Source: Solibacteraceae bacterium
GTDB taxonomy: Bacteria > Acidobacteriota > Terriglobia > Bryobacterales > Bryobacteraceae
Direction of reading: 5' to 3'
DNA length: 64,000 bases
NCBI GenBank assembly: GCA_026984795.1
Contig: JALSRK010000028.1
Location: 142,565 to 206,564, forward strand
A model generated the notes under the pieces. That model ran no database searches. It was not told the DNA's origin and worked only from the letters and a program-made list of their open reading frames with translations. Position 1 is the first letter of the stretch. Each line of letters opens with the position of its first letter. The translations under genes were made by a program, and so were the position numbers. Shown here one piece after another: positions 8,236 to 16,681 of this stretch.

Positions 8236-9164
8236 CGGTCCTTCTCCAAATCTCCGCCGGCGTGGATCACGGCCCGGCCCACGCCGGTGACCGTCGCCGT
8301 CAAATGGGCCTTTTCGTTCAGCGGGCTGCGCAGCCGTACGAGCTCGCCCTTCCGCGCCGAGTTTTCCGCCCTCGCCTCGAACGCCAGCCGGGTCCCGCCG
8401 CTGAGGACCTCCACCCGCACCAGGTCCCCCCGGGAAACCGCCGCCGGGATCGCTACCGCATCGGCGAAGACCGGCTCGCCCGCAGCGATCCTCCTGCGCA
8501 CGCGGGCGCCCAGCACCGCCTCCCTCCGGCGAAACCCTTCCGGAGCCGTCGGCGCCACTTCTACTTCCCGGACCGCAACGCTCGCGGCCTTCACCTCTTC
8601 GCCGGGCTTCAGCTCCCGCCGCGCTACCACCAACCTGCGCCGCTCGGCCAGGCGCACCCGCGCCCAGAACGGGGCGCTCCGGCCGCGGCCGTAAACCACG
8701 CGGCCCCGCCACAGGATTTCCGTTTCCGGCCCGGCCCCCGCCGCGACCGCCAGACGGTTCCGTGGGAACTCGAGACGCCCCTCCGGCGCCGGCGTCCGCT
8801 GGTAGTCCACCACCTCGACCCGCACTTCGCGATCCCCCCAGGCGCGCCGCGCCGCTTCAGCCACCTCCTCGGCCGTGCGCCGCCGCGCCGCCCGCTCGAA
8901 ACAGACCGGAGCGGGCGTCTTCCCGGCCAGGCCGTGGGCTTGCATCAAGCGCTTGAGTTGCCCGCTCGTGAAGACGCGCCGCACCCCCGGCGCCGGCGCA
9001 AATCCGAGAAACGCTTCCGGATCCGCCTGGCCGAACACCGGCCGGAGCCGGGCCAGGTCCTTCATGTGGATCCGGTCCCCGCTCACCACGGCGCACCCGT
9101 CTCCGGCCCGCGCCGCGGCCACCGCGCTCACCGCCGCCATGATGCCGCTCAGGATCCGTTTCAT
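8232..9164 (-). CDS. flgA: P-ring assembly chaperone FlgA
   Basis: 310 residues: signal peptide at the N-terminus (MKRILSGIMAAVSAVAAARA), a divergent middle, and a C-terminal SAF/ChapFlgA domain from about residue 190, seen in RRELKPGEEVKAASV, GARVRRRIAAGEPV and the final NEKAHLTATVTGVGRAVI. It is a periplasmic chaperone for FlgI. The start at 9164 overlaps the flgG stop by 4 nt and its stop overlaps the flgH start by 4 nt. Recognition rests on the C-terminal domain and the operon position. Confidence 0.88.
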   Translation of the reverse strand: MKRILSGIMAAVSAVAAARAGDGCAVVSGDRIHMKDLARLRPVFGQADPEAFLGFAPAPGVRRVFTSGQLKRLMQAHGLAGKTPAPVCFERAARRRTAEEVAEAARRAWGDREVRVEVVDYQRTPAPEGRLEFPRNRLAVAAGAGPETEILWRGRVVYGRGRSAPFWARVRLAERRRLVVARRELKPGEEVKAASVAVREVEVAPTAPEGFRRREAVLGARVRRRIAAGEPVFADAVAIPAAVSRGDLVRVEVLSGGTRLAFEARAENSARKGELVRLRSPLNEKAHLTATVTGVGRAVIHAGGDLEKDR

Positions 9165-9952
9165 CGCGTCACGTTGTTTACTTGCTGGTACATCTCGTCC
9201 GCCGCCCGCACCACCTTGGCGTTGGCCTCGTAGGCCCGCTGGCTGACGATCAGGTTGATGAACTCCTCGACCACGCTCACGTTGGACTGCTCCACGTAGC
9301 CCTGAAGCAGCGTCCCCAGACCCTCCTGCCCGCCGGGAACGCCGATCGTCGGCTCCCCGGAAGCGTCGGTCGGCAAGTAAAGGTTCCGCCCGATGCTGTT
9401 CAGGCCCGCTGGATTGGTGAACAACGCGAGTTGGATCTGCCCGGCGAGCTGGGCCGCCGTTTCGCCCGCCTGAATGTAGCTCACCGTGCCATCGGGGGCG
9501 ATGGTGATCGACTTGGCCTCCGGCGGGATCGTGATCTGCGGTTCCAGCGGATCTCCGTCGGCGGTGACGATGTTGCCGTCGCGGTCCAGGTGAAACGTCC
9601 CGGCGCGGGTGTAGGCCAGTTCCCCCGAGGGCAGCCGGATCTGGAACATCCCGCGGCCCTCGATCACCAGGTCGAGGGGATTGTTCGTAGACAGGAAGTC
9701 GCCCTGGGTGAAGATGATCTCGTTGGCCACCGGCCGCGCCCCCAGACCGAGCTGCAGGCCGGTGGGCACGATCGTTTGCGAGCCCGCCGCCGCCCCCGGC
9801 TGGACGAAATTCTGATACAAGAGGTCCTCGAACTGCGTCCGGCGCGTTTTGAACCCGACCGTGTTGGCGTTGGCCAGGTTGTGCGCGATGTTGTCCACGT
9901 TCATCTGCTGGGCCGTCATCCCGCTGGCGGCGCTGTAGAGTGCTCGAATCAT
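9161..9952 (-). CDS. flgG: Distal rod protein FlgG
   Basis: 263 residues, the usual length. It opens with MIRALYSAASGMTAQQ followed by the rod/hook signature NIAHNLANANTVGFK, and ends with the family C-terminus FINLIVSQRAYEANAKVV. It forms the distal rod of the basal body and is secreted by the flagellar type III apparatus without a cleaved signal. It overlaps flgA by 4 nt (ATGA) and lies 123 nt after flgF. Confidence 0.97.
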   Translation of the reverse strand: MIRALYSAASGMTAQQMNVDNIAHNLANANTVGFKTRRTQFEDLLYQNFVQPGAAAGSQTIVPTGLQLGLGARPVANEIIFTQGDFLSTNNPLDLVIEGRGMFQIRLPSGELAYTRAGTFHLDRDGNIVTADGDPLEPQITIPPEAKSITIAPDGTVSYIQAGETAAQLAGQIQLALFTNPAGLNSIGRNLYLPTDASGEPTIGVPGGQEGLGTLLQGYVEQSNVSVVEEFINLIVSQRAYEANAKVVRAADEMYQQVNNVTR

Positions 9953-10075
9953 CGTTCGTCGCTTCCTCCTTTTTTCTCCTCGCTTTCGTTCCCGCCGGCC
10001 GCGCCCTTCGGGTCACGTCCCGCCGGCTCGTCTCCGGCTCGGTCAACCAGGGCCGGCCCGGCGCCGCCCGGCCGC

Positions 10076-10804
10076 TCAGCGCAGCCGCGCCACTTCGTCC
10101 ACCGCCCGGCGGTCCATTTCCGAGCCGATCCGCAGCGCCCGCTGCAGCATCTCGAACTGGCGCATCACCGTCACCAGCCGGACCGCCGCCTCGGCCGGGT
10201 TCAGGTTCGCCCCTTCGAGCTTGCCCTGGTGCACCTCGGCGCCGCGGGCCGGCTTCGGTTTCTGGCCGGCGGAGACGGCCTCGAAGTAGACGCCCCGGCG
10301 CTTGCGCAGCGCCTCCGGACGGTCGAACGCCACCAGCTTGAGCCGGGCCACCACGATGCCTTCCTGGAGGATCTCGCCGGTCCGGGAAACTTCGAACGGC
10401 CGGCTGGGATCCACCCGCACCGGCTGGCCGCCGGCGTCCAGCACGGGAAAACCTTCCTCCGTCCGCCACTCGCCGCCGGCGCCGACGCGGAAGTTCCCGT
10501 TCCGGGTATAGAGGGGGCCCGCCGGGCCCTGGACGACGAAAAACCCCGGCCCCGAGATCGCGACATCCGTCGGATTCCCCGTGTCGGCCAGCGTGCCCTG
10601 CGAGAAGTCCGTCCACTGTCGCTCGATCACCGGCAGCGCTGGAGCGGCGGCCCAGGAAGTCGGGTAGGCGGAATATAAGTTGTATGCCTCCCGGTCCGCC
10701 TTGAAGCCCGCGGTCGCTTGGTTGGCTAGGTTGTTGGCGAGCATCTGGAGGGACTCGATCCGAGCCCGGATCCCGCTCGCCGCCGATGCCGTCAGTGTGT
10801 CCAT
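10076..10804 (-). CDS. flgF: Proximal rod protein FlgF
   Basis: 242 residues. The N-terminus has the rod signature in the form LQMLANNLANQATAGFK, the middle has AISGPGFFVVQGPAGPLYTRNG, and the C-terminus has NPAEAAVRLVTVMRQFEMLQRAL. These match FlgF/FlgG-type rod proteins, and its place before flgG supports FlgF. The ATG at 10804 is the first gene of the leftward flagellar block. A much longer open frame continues upstream to 11470 but runs antisense to fliK and shows no family signal, so I start here. Confidence 0.92.
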   Translation of the reverse strand: MDTLTASAASGIRARIESLQMLANNLANQATAGFKADREAYNLYSAYPTSWAAAPALPVIERQWTDFSQGTLADTGNPTDVAISGPGFFVVQGPAGPLYTRNGNFRVGAGGEWRTEEGFPVLDAGGQPVRVDPSRPFEVSRTGEILQEGIVVARLKLVAFDRPEALRKRRGVYFEAVSAGQKPKPARGAEVHQGKLEGANLNPAEAAVRLVTVMRQFEMLQRALRIGSEMDRRAVDEVARLR

Positions 10805-11254
10805 GGCCGGCTCCGGCGTTTCGCCTTGCAATCGGTGTACCGGCCGGCTTGCCGGGCCCCGTGGCCGCCCCCGGCCGCGAGCCCGGGGCGGCGGCTCCGG
10901 CGCGGACCGCACCGCGGTACGCCGCTCCCGGCGGCGCACCTGCATCTGTCCGGAAGAGAATCGCTTAGAGCCTTTCGGGCCGCGATCCGTGCGGCCTCTT
11001 GCGCCACCGCCGCTCGCGCTCCCCGGCGCTCTCCCGATCCTCGTCCGCTCGCCGCGGAAGCGACGGTGCGGGCGTTTCAAAACGGAACGCGGGGCGGCCC
11101 CGCGGTGACGACAACGTGCCAGATTGAACCGCCGCGCCAACTTCTTGGCATCCGGCGGATCGCCCGTGGCGTTGAAAACAAAGGCAGGTCGGCGGTTGGT
11201 CGTCCAAGTGCATCCCCGGCCGGCGTGAACGTTGCCGCGCCCGCTGCTCCAGCA
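10805..11254. other. Divergent intergenic region between flgF and fliK
   Basis: About 450 nt separate the start of leftward flgF from the first ATG of rightward fliK. Promoters for both flagellar blocks should lie here. I see no convincing sigma-28 (TAAA..GCCGATAA), sigma-54 (TGGCAC..TTGC) or TTGACA/TATAAT pair. The rightward frame is open throughout but translates to Pro/Arg-rich nonsense before about 11105, so part of the right end could be fliK if it starts at an upstream GTG (11105 or 11225). Confidence 0.5.
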
Positions 11255-12766
11255 ATGAACGCCCCGGCGCCCGCTGGCCCGGAAACAGGGTCCCCTCTCC
11301 CTATGCCACCCGGCTTGGGGGCCGCCGAGGCGCTGCCCGCAGCCGCTCCGGTGTCCGGCGAGGCCCGGCGGCTGTTCGCCGCCCTCTGGCGCGCGGCGCT
11401 GCTGGGGCCGGAGGGCTCTTCGCCGGGAACCGTCAATCCCTTGATGGCCGTCGCCGGTCCCCGGGATCACTCCCCCGAGCCCAAGGGCTTCGACGCGACG
11501 CCCGTCCCGCTGATCGGGGTGGCCGGCGCTCCCCCGCCCGCGCCATTCCCCGAGGCCGGCCGTAAGGAAGACCGCGCCGGGGAGGCGGTCGCGCCGGCAG
11601 CGGGTGCGCCGGCGCTGGCGCCGGCTGGCGGCGCCGCGGGTGGGATCTCCGATGCCGCTTTGCGGGAGCCGCGCCCGGCCCTTTCCGGAGCGGCGGCTCC
11701 CCCACCACGACTGGGGGGAGGACTTCTGGGACGGCTCGTCGCCGCTGGCGCCGCCCGGTCGCCGTTGGCGCCGGCGGCGGTCCCGTGGGCGATCTCTGTC
11801 CTCAGAGCGTCAGCGGCCGACCCCGCGGAGGCGCCGCCGGGGCGGTCGTCGGATACCAATCTCGATCCCGGAGTGCCCATCCGCACCGTTTTGGGCCATC
11901 CGGAGAAGGCTGCCGTCGCGGGCCGGCTCTCCGGGGCGCGCGGGACCCCGCCATTGAGCTTTGCCGCCCGGCTGCAGGCGACACCTGCTGTCGCCGGGCC
12001 GCACGTGCGCCTGCCGCGTGCCTCGCCGCCGCCGGAGGGCGCGCCGACCGCCGGGGCGGATGGCGGCGCCCGGGACCTTCGCCGGGAGGCCGCCGTTTCG
12101 GTTTCCGCCCCCGGGCGCGGACTCGGCAGCGACCCGCGGCATGGCGAGCGGTTGGTGCAGATACAGGCTCAGGCCGGTGGGGCGGCGGCCGTGGGGCGCC
12201 TCGACACCTCGGCGCCCTCCACGCATCCCGCGGTGTCCCCGCCGGGCGTCCGCCCGAGCTTGCCGGAAAAGCATCCCGACGGCGCGGGTCGGCCCGCCGA
12301 ACCCCCCTCGCCCGAGCCCGCCGGCGGCAAGCCCTGGCTCGCCGCGCCCGTGCGGAGGATCCATTTGCAGATTGGAGAGACCGGCGCCGTCCGGCTGGAC
12401 GTCGTCGAGCGGGCCGGCGGGATCCACGTGGCGGTGCGGTCCCGCCGTTCCCGGCTCAGCTCGGCCTTGCGCGATGAGTTGGGCGTGCTCGTCCACAAGG
12501 TCCAGGTCGAAGGCTTCCGGATCGAAACCTGGACCCCGCCCCACACGCCTCGCCGAGATTCGAGCTATCCCGACGGCTCCGGCGGCGGTCGCCAGGGCGG
12601 CGACGGCTCCCCTGGAAACCCCTCTCACGGCTCTGGGAGGCAGGATGGGAGCGAATCGGACCAGTCGGCGCCGCCCGCGTGGCTCGAAGAACTCGGCGCC
12701 GGCGCTCCAGGCTTTGGAAACCAATCAGAGGAGGTATGGAGATGGTTGCAGCATCGCGTCCGCTGA
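11255..12766 (+). CDS. fliK: Flagellar hook-length control protein FliK
   Basis: About 503 residues if the first ATG is used; GTGs at 11225 and 11105 in the same frame are alternatives, and none has a good ribosome site. Residues 1-350 are Pro/Ala/Gly-rich and poorly conserved. The C-terminal domain (about residues 365-425) looks like Flg_hook: IHLQIGETGAVRLDVVERAG, IHVAVRSRRS, then SALRDELGVLVHKVQVEGF. This is the part that switches export specificity when the hook is complete. Its 3' end overlaps flgD by 25 nt. The call relies on the C-terminus and on the order fliK-flgD-flgE. Confidence 0.8.
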   Translation: MNAPAPAGPETGSPLPMPPGLGAAEALPAAAPVSGEARRLFAALWRAALLGPEGSSPGTVNPLMAVAGPRDHSPEPKGFDATPVPLIGVAGAPPPAPFPEAGRKEDRAGEAVAPAAGAPALAPAGGAAGGISDAALREPRPALSGAAAPPPRLGGGLLGRLVAAGAARSPLAPAAVPWAISVLRASAADPAEAPPGRSSDTNLDPGVPIRTVLGHPEKAAVAGRLSGARGTPPLSFAARLQATPAVAGPHVRLPRASPPPEGAPTAGADGGARDLRREAAVSVSAPGRGLGSDPRHGERLVQIQAQAGGAAAVGRLDTSAPSTHPAVSPPGVRPSLPEKHPDGAGRPAEPPSPEPAGGKPWLAAPVRRIHLQIGETGAVRLDVVERAGGIHVAVRSRRSRLSSALRDELGVLVHKVQVEGFRIETWTPPHTPRRDSSYPDGSGGGRQGGDGSPGNPSHGSGRQDGSESDQSAPPAWLEELGAGAPGFGNQSEEVWRWLQHRVR

Positions 12767-13035
12767 GCGCCGCTGAGTCCGCCGTCCAGGCCGCTCCGGC
12801 CCGGGAGGCGGCGCCGGGCGGCCCAGTGACCAAAGAGATGTTCTTGAAACTGCTCGTCACGCAGATCCGGAATCAGAACCCGCTCAACCCGGCCGACGGC
12901 ACCCAGTTTCTCACCCAACTGGCGCAGTTCACCGAGCTCGAGCAGACGATTGCCATCCGCCAGGAGCTCGAGGCGATTGCCGCCCGGCTGGACTCCGGGG
13001 CGGCCCCGCCCGAGCCGGCGGAGGCCGGAAAGTAA
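12742..13035 (+). CDS. flgD: Hook-cap assembly protein FlgD, minimal form
   Basis: Only 97 residues. It contains the FlgD N-terminal region: VTKEMFLKLLVTQIRNQNPL, then TQFLTQLAQFTELEQ. The C-terminal Tudor/Fn3-like domain of long FlgD proteins is absent. There is no room for it, since flgE starts 32 nt later. Short FlgDs occur in other phyla, so this is not evidence of truncation. I use the ATG at 12742, seven bases after AGAGGAGG; the ATG at 12736 is too close to that site. It overlaps the end of fliK. Confidence 0.9.
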   Translation: MVAASRPLSAAESAVQAAPAREAAPGGPVTKEMFLKLLVTQIRNQNPLNPADGTQFLTQLAQFTELEQTIAIRQELEAIAARLDSGAAPPEPAEAGK

Positions 13036-13067
13036 GGACCCAATCGAAGCCGGGAGGTGATGGAATC

Positions 13068-14312
13068 ATGTTTACTTCATTCTCGACAGCATTGTCAGCG
13101 CTCGATGCGCATTCCACCGCCATCGATGTGGTGGGCAACAACCTGGCCAATCTGAACACGCCGGGGTTCAAGAAAAGCGTCGTGGCGTTCCACGATCTGG
13201 TGACCCAGTCGCTCGGCGCCGGGCTCGGCGAGACCCAGGTCGGGTTCGGCGTCGGCAGGCCGATCACGCTCCGGCAGTTCTCCCAGGGAGCGATCCGGTC
13301 CAGCTCGGGACCGCTGGACGCCGCCATCCAAGGCGACGGCTTCCTGATCGTGAAGAACGCCTCCGGAGCGTTGCTGTATACCCGCGGCGGGCACCTGCAG
13401 GTGGACAAGGACGGGAATCTGATGACCGCCACCGGGGAGCGGCTGCAGGGCTGGACGAGGTCCGGCGGCGTGTTGGACACCAACGGACCGGTCGGCGACA
13501 TTGCGATCCCGGTCGGCACGCTCAAGGAGCCGGTCGAGTCCACACGGTTCTCCTTCGACCTGAACCTGGACGCCGGGGCCACCGCCGGACCCCCGCCCGA
13601 TACCTTCACTACTTCCATCGAGGTCTTCGATTCGCTGGGCGTCTCTCACGTGGTGACGGTCACTTTCACCAAGAGCGCCACGCCGAACCAGTGGGACTAC
13701 GCGGTCACCGTGCCCGACTCGGATCTGAGCGCCCCGTTCACCCCGGTGGCCGGGACCGTCACCTTCGACTCCTCCGGCCGGCTGACCGATCCTCCGCCCG
13801 GAGGGCCCTTCCCGACGATCAGCATCACCGGGCTGCTGAGCGGCGCCGACGACATGGACCTCACCTGGGAATTCTACGACGGCGCCACGCCCCGGCTGAC
13901 CCAGTTCGCGCAGCCCTCGGCGGTCGCCGCCAACGCCCAGGACGGCTCGCCGGCGGCTCAGCTCGTCCGGATCGGTCTCGCCAACGGAGGCGCGGTCCTG
14001 GCGCAGTACTCCAACGGCCAGCAGGAGGTCGTCGCTCAGCTCGCCATGGCCGCCATCCGGAACCCTGAATCCCTGATCGCCGTCGGCCAAAACAATTTCC
14101 AGCTCAGCGCCCGGAGCGCCTTGCCGGCCGTGGGCATGCCGGGTACCGGCGGACGCGGCACCATCATCGGGGGCGCGGTAGAGGCCTCCACGGTGGACAT
14201 CGCCGAAGAGTTCACCAACCTGATCGTTTTCCAGCGCGGCTATCAGGCCAACACGCGAGTGGTGACCACCGTGGACGAGCTGAGCCAGGAGACCATCAAT
14301 CTGAAGCGCTGA
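13068..14312 (+). CDS. flgE: Flagellar hook protein FlgE
   Basis: 414 residues. The N-terminal motif is VVGNNLANLNTPGFKKS and the C-terminal one EFTNLIVFQRGYQANTRVVTTVDEL, both family-defining. Between them is the hook core, including DAAIQGDGFLIV and YTRGGHLQVDKDG. It polymerises to the hook after secretion by the flagellar exporter. A strong ribosome site (GGGAGGTGAT) precedes the ATG, fitting a protein needed in large amounts. The length is typical of a mid-sized hook protein. Confidence 0.97.
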   Translation: MFTSFSTALSALDAHSTAIDVVGNNLANLNTPGFKKSVVAFHDLVTQSLGAGLGETQVGFGVGRPITLRQFSQGAIRSSSGPLDAAIQGDGFLIVKNASGALLYTRGGHLQVDKDGNLMTATGERLQGWTRSGGVLDTNGPVGDIAIPVGTLKEPVESTRFSFDLNLDAGATAGPPPDTFTTSIEVFDSLGVSHVVTVTFTKSATPNQWDYAVTVPDSDLSAPFTPVAGTVTFDSSGRLTDPPPGGPFPTISITGLLSGADDMDLTWEFYDGATPRLTQFAQPSAVAANAQDGSPAAQLVRIGLANGGAVLAQYSNGQQEVVAQLAMAAIRNPESLIAVGQNNFQLSARSALPAVGMPGTGGRGTIIGGAVEASTVDIAEEFTNLIVFQRGYQANTRVVTTVDELSQETINLKR

Positions 14313-14331
14313 GCGATGCGCCGGAGGCCCG

Positions 14332-14595
14332 ATGGATCCTCAAGAGTACGCCGGCGCCGATGCCGTCAGGAACTTCGAAGACCTGCTGCTGCCGATCGAC
14401 GTGGAGCTGGATCGCGAGGTCATGCCCATAAAGCGGATCCTCCGCCTCCAGGTCGGCAGTGTGATCAAGTTCCGGCGCTCGGCCGGCGAAAACATCGACA
14501 TTCTGGTCGGCGGAGCGCTGGTCGCCTCCGGCGAAATCGTGGTTCTCGAGGAGTCGATCGGCGTGCGCATCACCGATTTCAACGACGAGGTTTGA
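14332..14595 (+). CDS. fliN: Flagellar motor switch protein FliN (SpoA domain)
   Basis: 87 residues, nearly all one SpoA/FliN domain: LLLPIDVELDREVMPIKRIL, LQVGSVIKFRR, then ASGEIVVLEESIGVRITD. It forms part of the cytoplasmic C-ring. A second SpoA protein is encoded at 22001-22846, so this locus holds two. GGAGG lies a few bases before the ATG. It is 3 nt upstream of fliO, in the usual fliN-O-P-Q-R order. Confidence 0.93.
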   Translation: MDPQEYAGADAVRNFEDLLLPIDVELDREVMPIKRILRLQVGSVIKFRRSAGENIDILVGGALVASGEIVVLEESIGVRITDFNDEV

Positions 14596-14598
14596 GCG

Positions 14599-14892
14599 AT
14601 GGGGCTCTACGTCCAGCTGCTGGTGGCCGCCGCAGTCGTTGCGCTGGCGGTCTTTCTCACCCGGCGCCTGCCGGGCTCTCGGTTCTGGCGCGCTGTCCGC
14701 CCGGGTGGCCGCGGGCGGTGGATGGCTTCTGTCGAGCGGCTCTCGCTGACGCCGCAACACACGCTCCATCTGGTCCGGGTGCGCGACCGGGCCGTGCTGG
14801 TGGCCGCCCACAGCCGCGGCTGCCAGCTGCTCGGCACCTGGCCGTGGGAAGGGGGCGGCGCGGCATCGGCCGAAGGTTCGCCGGAGGCGTGA
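14599..14892 (+). CDS. fliO: Flagellar biosynthesis protein FliO
   Basis: 97 residues: one N-terminal membrane helix (about residues 5-22), then a small cytoplasmic beta-rich domain with the FliO-type pattern VERLSLTPQHTLHLVRV followed by AVLVAAHSRGCQLL. It helps assemble FliP in the export gate. FliO is poorly conserved, so the call draws on its place between fliN and fliP and on its topology. Its stop overlaps the fliP start by one base (TGATG). Confidence 0.88.
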   Translation: MGLYVQLLVAAAVVALAVFLTRRLPGSRFWRAVRPGGRGRWMASVERLSLTPQHTLHLVRVRDRAVLVAAHSRGCQLLGTWPWEGGGAASAEGSPEA

Positions 14893-15608
14893 TGGCGAAG
14901 CGCATGGCGATCAGCGTGCTCGGCTTGGCCGCCGCCGTTCCAGTCCAGGCGGCCGGGACCGGCCCCGCGGGTTCGGCGCAGGTGATGGGCGTCCCCATGC
15001 AGATCATCGTTTTGCTCACCGCCCTCACCGTCCTGCCGGCGCTGATCATCTCGGTGACGCCGTTTCTCCGGATCACCATCGTCCTGCACTTCCTACGGCA
15101 GGCGCTCGGCACCCAGACGACGCCGTCGAACCAGGTCCTGGTGGGGTTGGCGCTTTTCCTGACGTTCCTGATCATGCAGCCGGTCGCCGACCGGGTCTAT
15201 GCGGAGGCCTGGGAGCCCCTCGAACGCGGCGAGATCACCGTCGCCGAAGCCCTGCACCGCTCGGCCGACCCGTTGCGGGGATTCCTGCTCCGCTACGTGC
15301 GCGAAAAGGACGTGGCGCTTCTGCTGGAACTCGCGCACACTCCCGCTCCGGACTCGCCCGAGCAGCTCGGACTCAAGATCCTCGTGCCCGCCTACGTGCT
15401 CTCCGAGCTCCGCACCGGTTTCCAGATCGGCGCGGTGCTGTTTCTGCCGTTCCTGATCATCGACCTGGTGGTGGCCTCGGTAACGCTTTCCATCGGCATG
15501 GTGCAACTGCCGCCGGTCATGGTCTCGGCCCCGTTCAAGGTTCTGCTCTTCGTCCTCGTCGACGGCTGGAATCTCGTCGTCGGGTCGCTGGTTCGCAGTT
15601 TCTACTGA
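14892..15608 (+). CDS. fliP: Flagellar export gate protein FliP
   Basis: 238 residues: signal-like N-terminus, then the FliP blocks LPALIISVTPFLRITIV, LRQALGTQTTPSNQVL and, near the end, IIDLVVASVTLSIGM with PPVMVSAPFKVLLF. There are four membrane helices. It builds the core of the type III export gate with FliQ and FliR. The ATG at 14892 overlaps the fliO stop. Length and motifs are fully typical. Confidence 0.97.
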   Translation: MAKRMAISVLGLAAAVPVQAAGTGPAGSAQVMGVPMQIIVLLTALTVLPALIISVTPFLRITIVLHFLRQALGTQTTPSNQVLVGLALFLTFLIMQPVADRVYAEAWEPLERGEITVAEALHRSADPLRGFLLRYVREKDVALLLELAHTPAPDSPEQLGLKILVPAYVLSELRTGFQIGAVLFLPFLIIDLVVASVTLSIGMVQLPPVMVSAPFKVLLFVLVDGWNLVVGSLVRSFY

Positions 15609-15630
15609 TCCGGAGGAGTTGAAGAAGTCG

Positions 15631-15900
15631 ATGAGCGAACAACAGGTCGTCGACATCGTCCGCCAGGCGCTCGTGACGACATTCTGGTTGAGCCTGCCGC
15701 TGCTGGCCGTGGGCTTCGTCGCCGGGGTCCTCATGGGCCTGGTGCAGATTCTCACCTCCATCCAGGACTCGGCCTTCGGGACGATACCCCGGTTGGCTGC
15801 CTTCCTGGGTGGGGCGCTGCTGTTTCTGCCGTGGATGCTGATGCGGATCACCTCCTACACCGCCGCGCTGCTGGGGGATCTCGGTCGCTATGCCCGTTGA
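15631..15900 (+). CDS. fliQ: Flagellar export gate protein FliQ
   Basis: 89 residues with two membrane helices, exactly the family's length. Conserved stretches are VVDIVRQALVTTFWLSLPLL and GLVQILTSIQDSAFGTIPRL. I start at the ATG at 15631, preceded by GGAGGAG; a TTG four codons upstream is possible. The 3' end overlaps fliR by 11 nt. Confidence 0.96.
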   Translation: MSEQQVVDIVRQALVTTFWLSLPLLAVGFVAGVLMGLVQILTSIQDSAFGTIPRLAAFLGGALLFLPWMLMRITSYTAALLGDLGRYAR

Positions 15901-16669
15901 GCTGCTCCTGCCCCTGCCGGTCGTCGTCGGCGGCCTCGTGGTGCTCGCCCGCGTCGCCGCCGCCGTCAGCCTCGTTCCGCTGCCCGGCCGGGAAGCCTTC
16001 CCGGCGGCCGCCAGGATCGTCCTGGCCCTGGCCGTCACCGGCGTGCTGTTCCCTTTCTGGCCGACTCCCCGTCTCCGCGAATTCAGTCCCGCGTCTCTGC
16101 TTGCTCTGCTGCTGCCGGAGATCGCCTTCGGACTCACCATCGGCTTGGGGGTGAGCTTGCTGAATGAAGCCTTCGTTCTCGCCAGCCAGATCTTCGGCCT
16201 CCAGGCCGGCTACGGCTACGCCGCCACCATCGACCCGGCCACCCAGGCCGACAGCAGTGTCTTGCAGATCCTGGCCCACCTCACCGCCGGCCTGCTGTTC
16301 TTCGCCGCCGGGCTGGACCGCGAGGTGATCCGGACCTTCGCGCTCAGCTTCCAGACGTGGCCGCCGGGCGGCTACGCCGTCACCCCGCCCCTGGCCGAGG
16401 TTCTGGTGCGCGCCGGCGCGGTGATGTTCTCGACGGCGGTCCGGCTGGCGCTGCCCGTGGTTGGCCTGCTGCTGCTGATTGACGTCTCGCTGGCTCTACT
16501 CGGCCGGATCAACGCCCAGCTTCAGTTGCTCATGCTCGCCTTCCCGGCCAAGATGCTCGTTTCGGTGGCCCTGCTGGCGGCCGTCGCGGCGACGCTCCCG
16601 GCGCTCTATGCTCACGCGGCGCGTCCGCTCGTCGGGCTGCTCCGGGATCTGGCCGCCGGGACCGGATGA
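15890..16669 (+). CDS. fliR: Flagellar export gate protein FliR
   Basis: 259 residues with about six membrane helices. FliR features include LPEIAFGLTIGLGVSLL, the GLQAGYGYAATIDPATQADS segment and, near the C-terminus, INAQLQLLMLAFPAK. It completes the FliP/Q/R export gate. The ATG lies inside the end of fliQ, indicating coupled translation, and flhB follows 12 nt later. Confidence 0.96.
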   Translation: MPVELLLPLPVVVGGLVVLARVAAAVSLVPLPGREAFPAAARIVLALAVTGVLFPFWPTPRLREFSPASLLALLLPEIAFGLTIGLGVSLLNEAFVLASQIFGLQAGYGYAATIDPATQADSSVLQILAHLTAGLLFFAAGLDREVIRTFALSFQTWPPGGYAVTPPLAEVLVRAGAVMFSTAVRLALPVVGLLLLIDVSLALLGRINAQLQLLMLAFPAKMLVSVALLAAVAATLPALYAHAARPLVGLLRDLAAGTG

Positions 16670-16681
16670 GGGGATCGCGCC

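Noticed and set aside
11100..11170. Sigma-54-like promoter (TGGCAC on the minus strand near 11118)
   Set aside because: The second half of the motif (TTGC at the right spacing) is absent.
10826..11254. N-terminal extension of fliK to 10826
   Set aside because: The first ~90 codons translate as Arg/Pro/Ala-rich nonsense overlapping the flgF promoter side; a start at 11105, 11225 or 11255 is more likely.
12742..13035. FlgD as a truncated pseudogene
   Set aside because: Short FlgD proteins without the C-terminal domain exist in other phyla, the frame is intact, and only 32 nt separate it from flgE.
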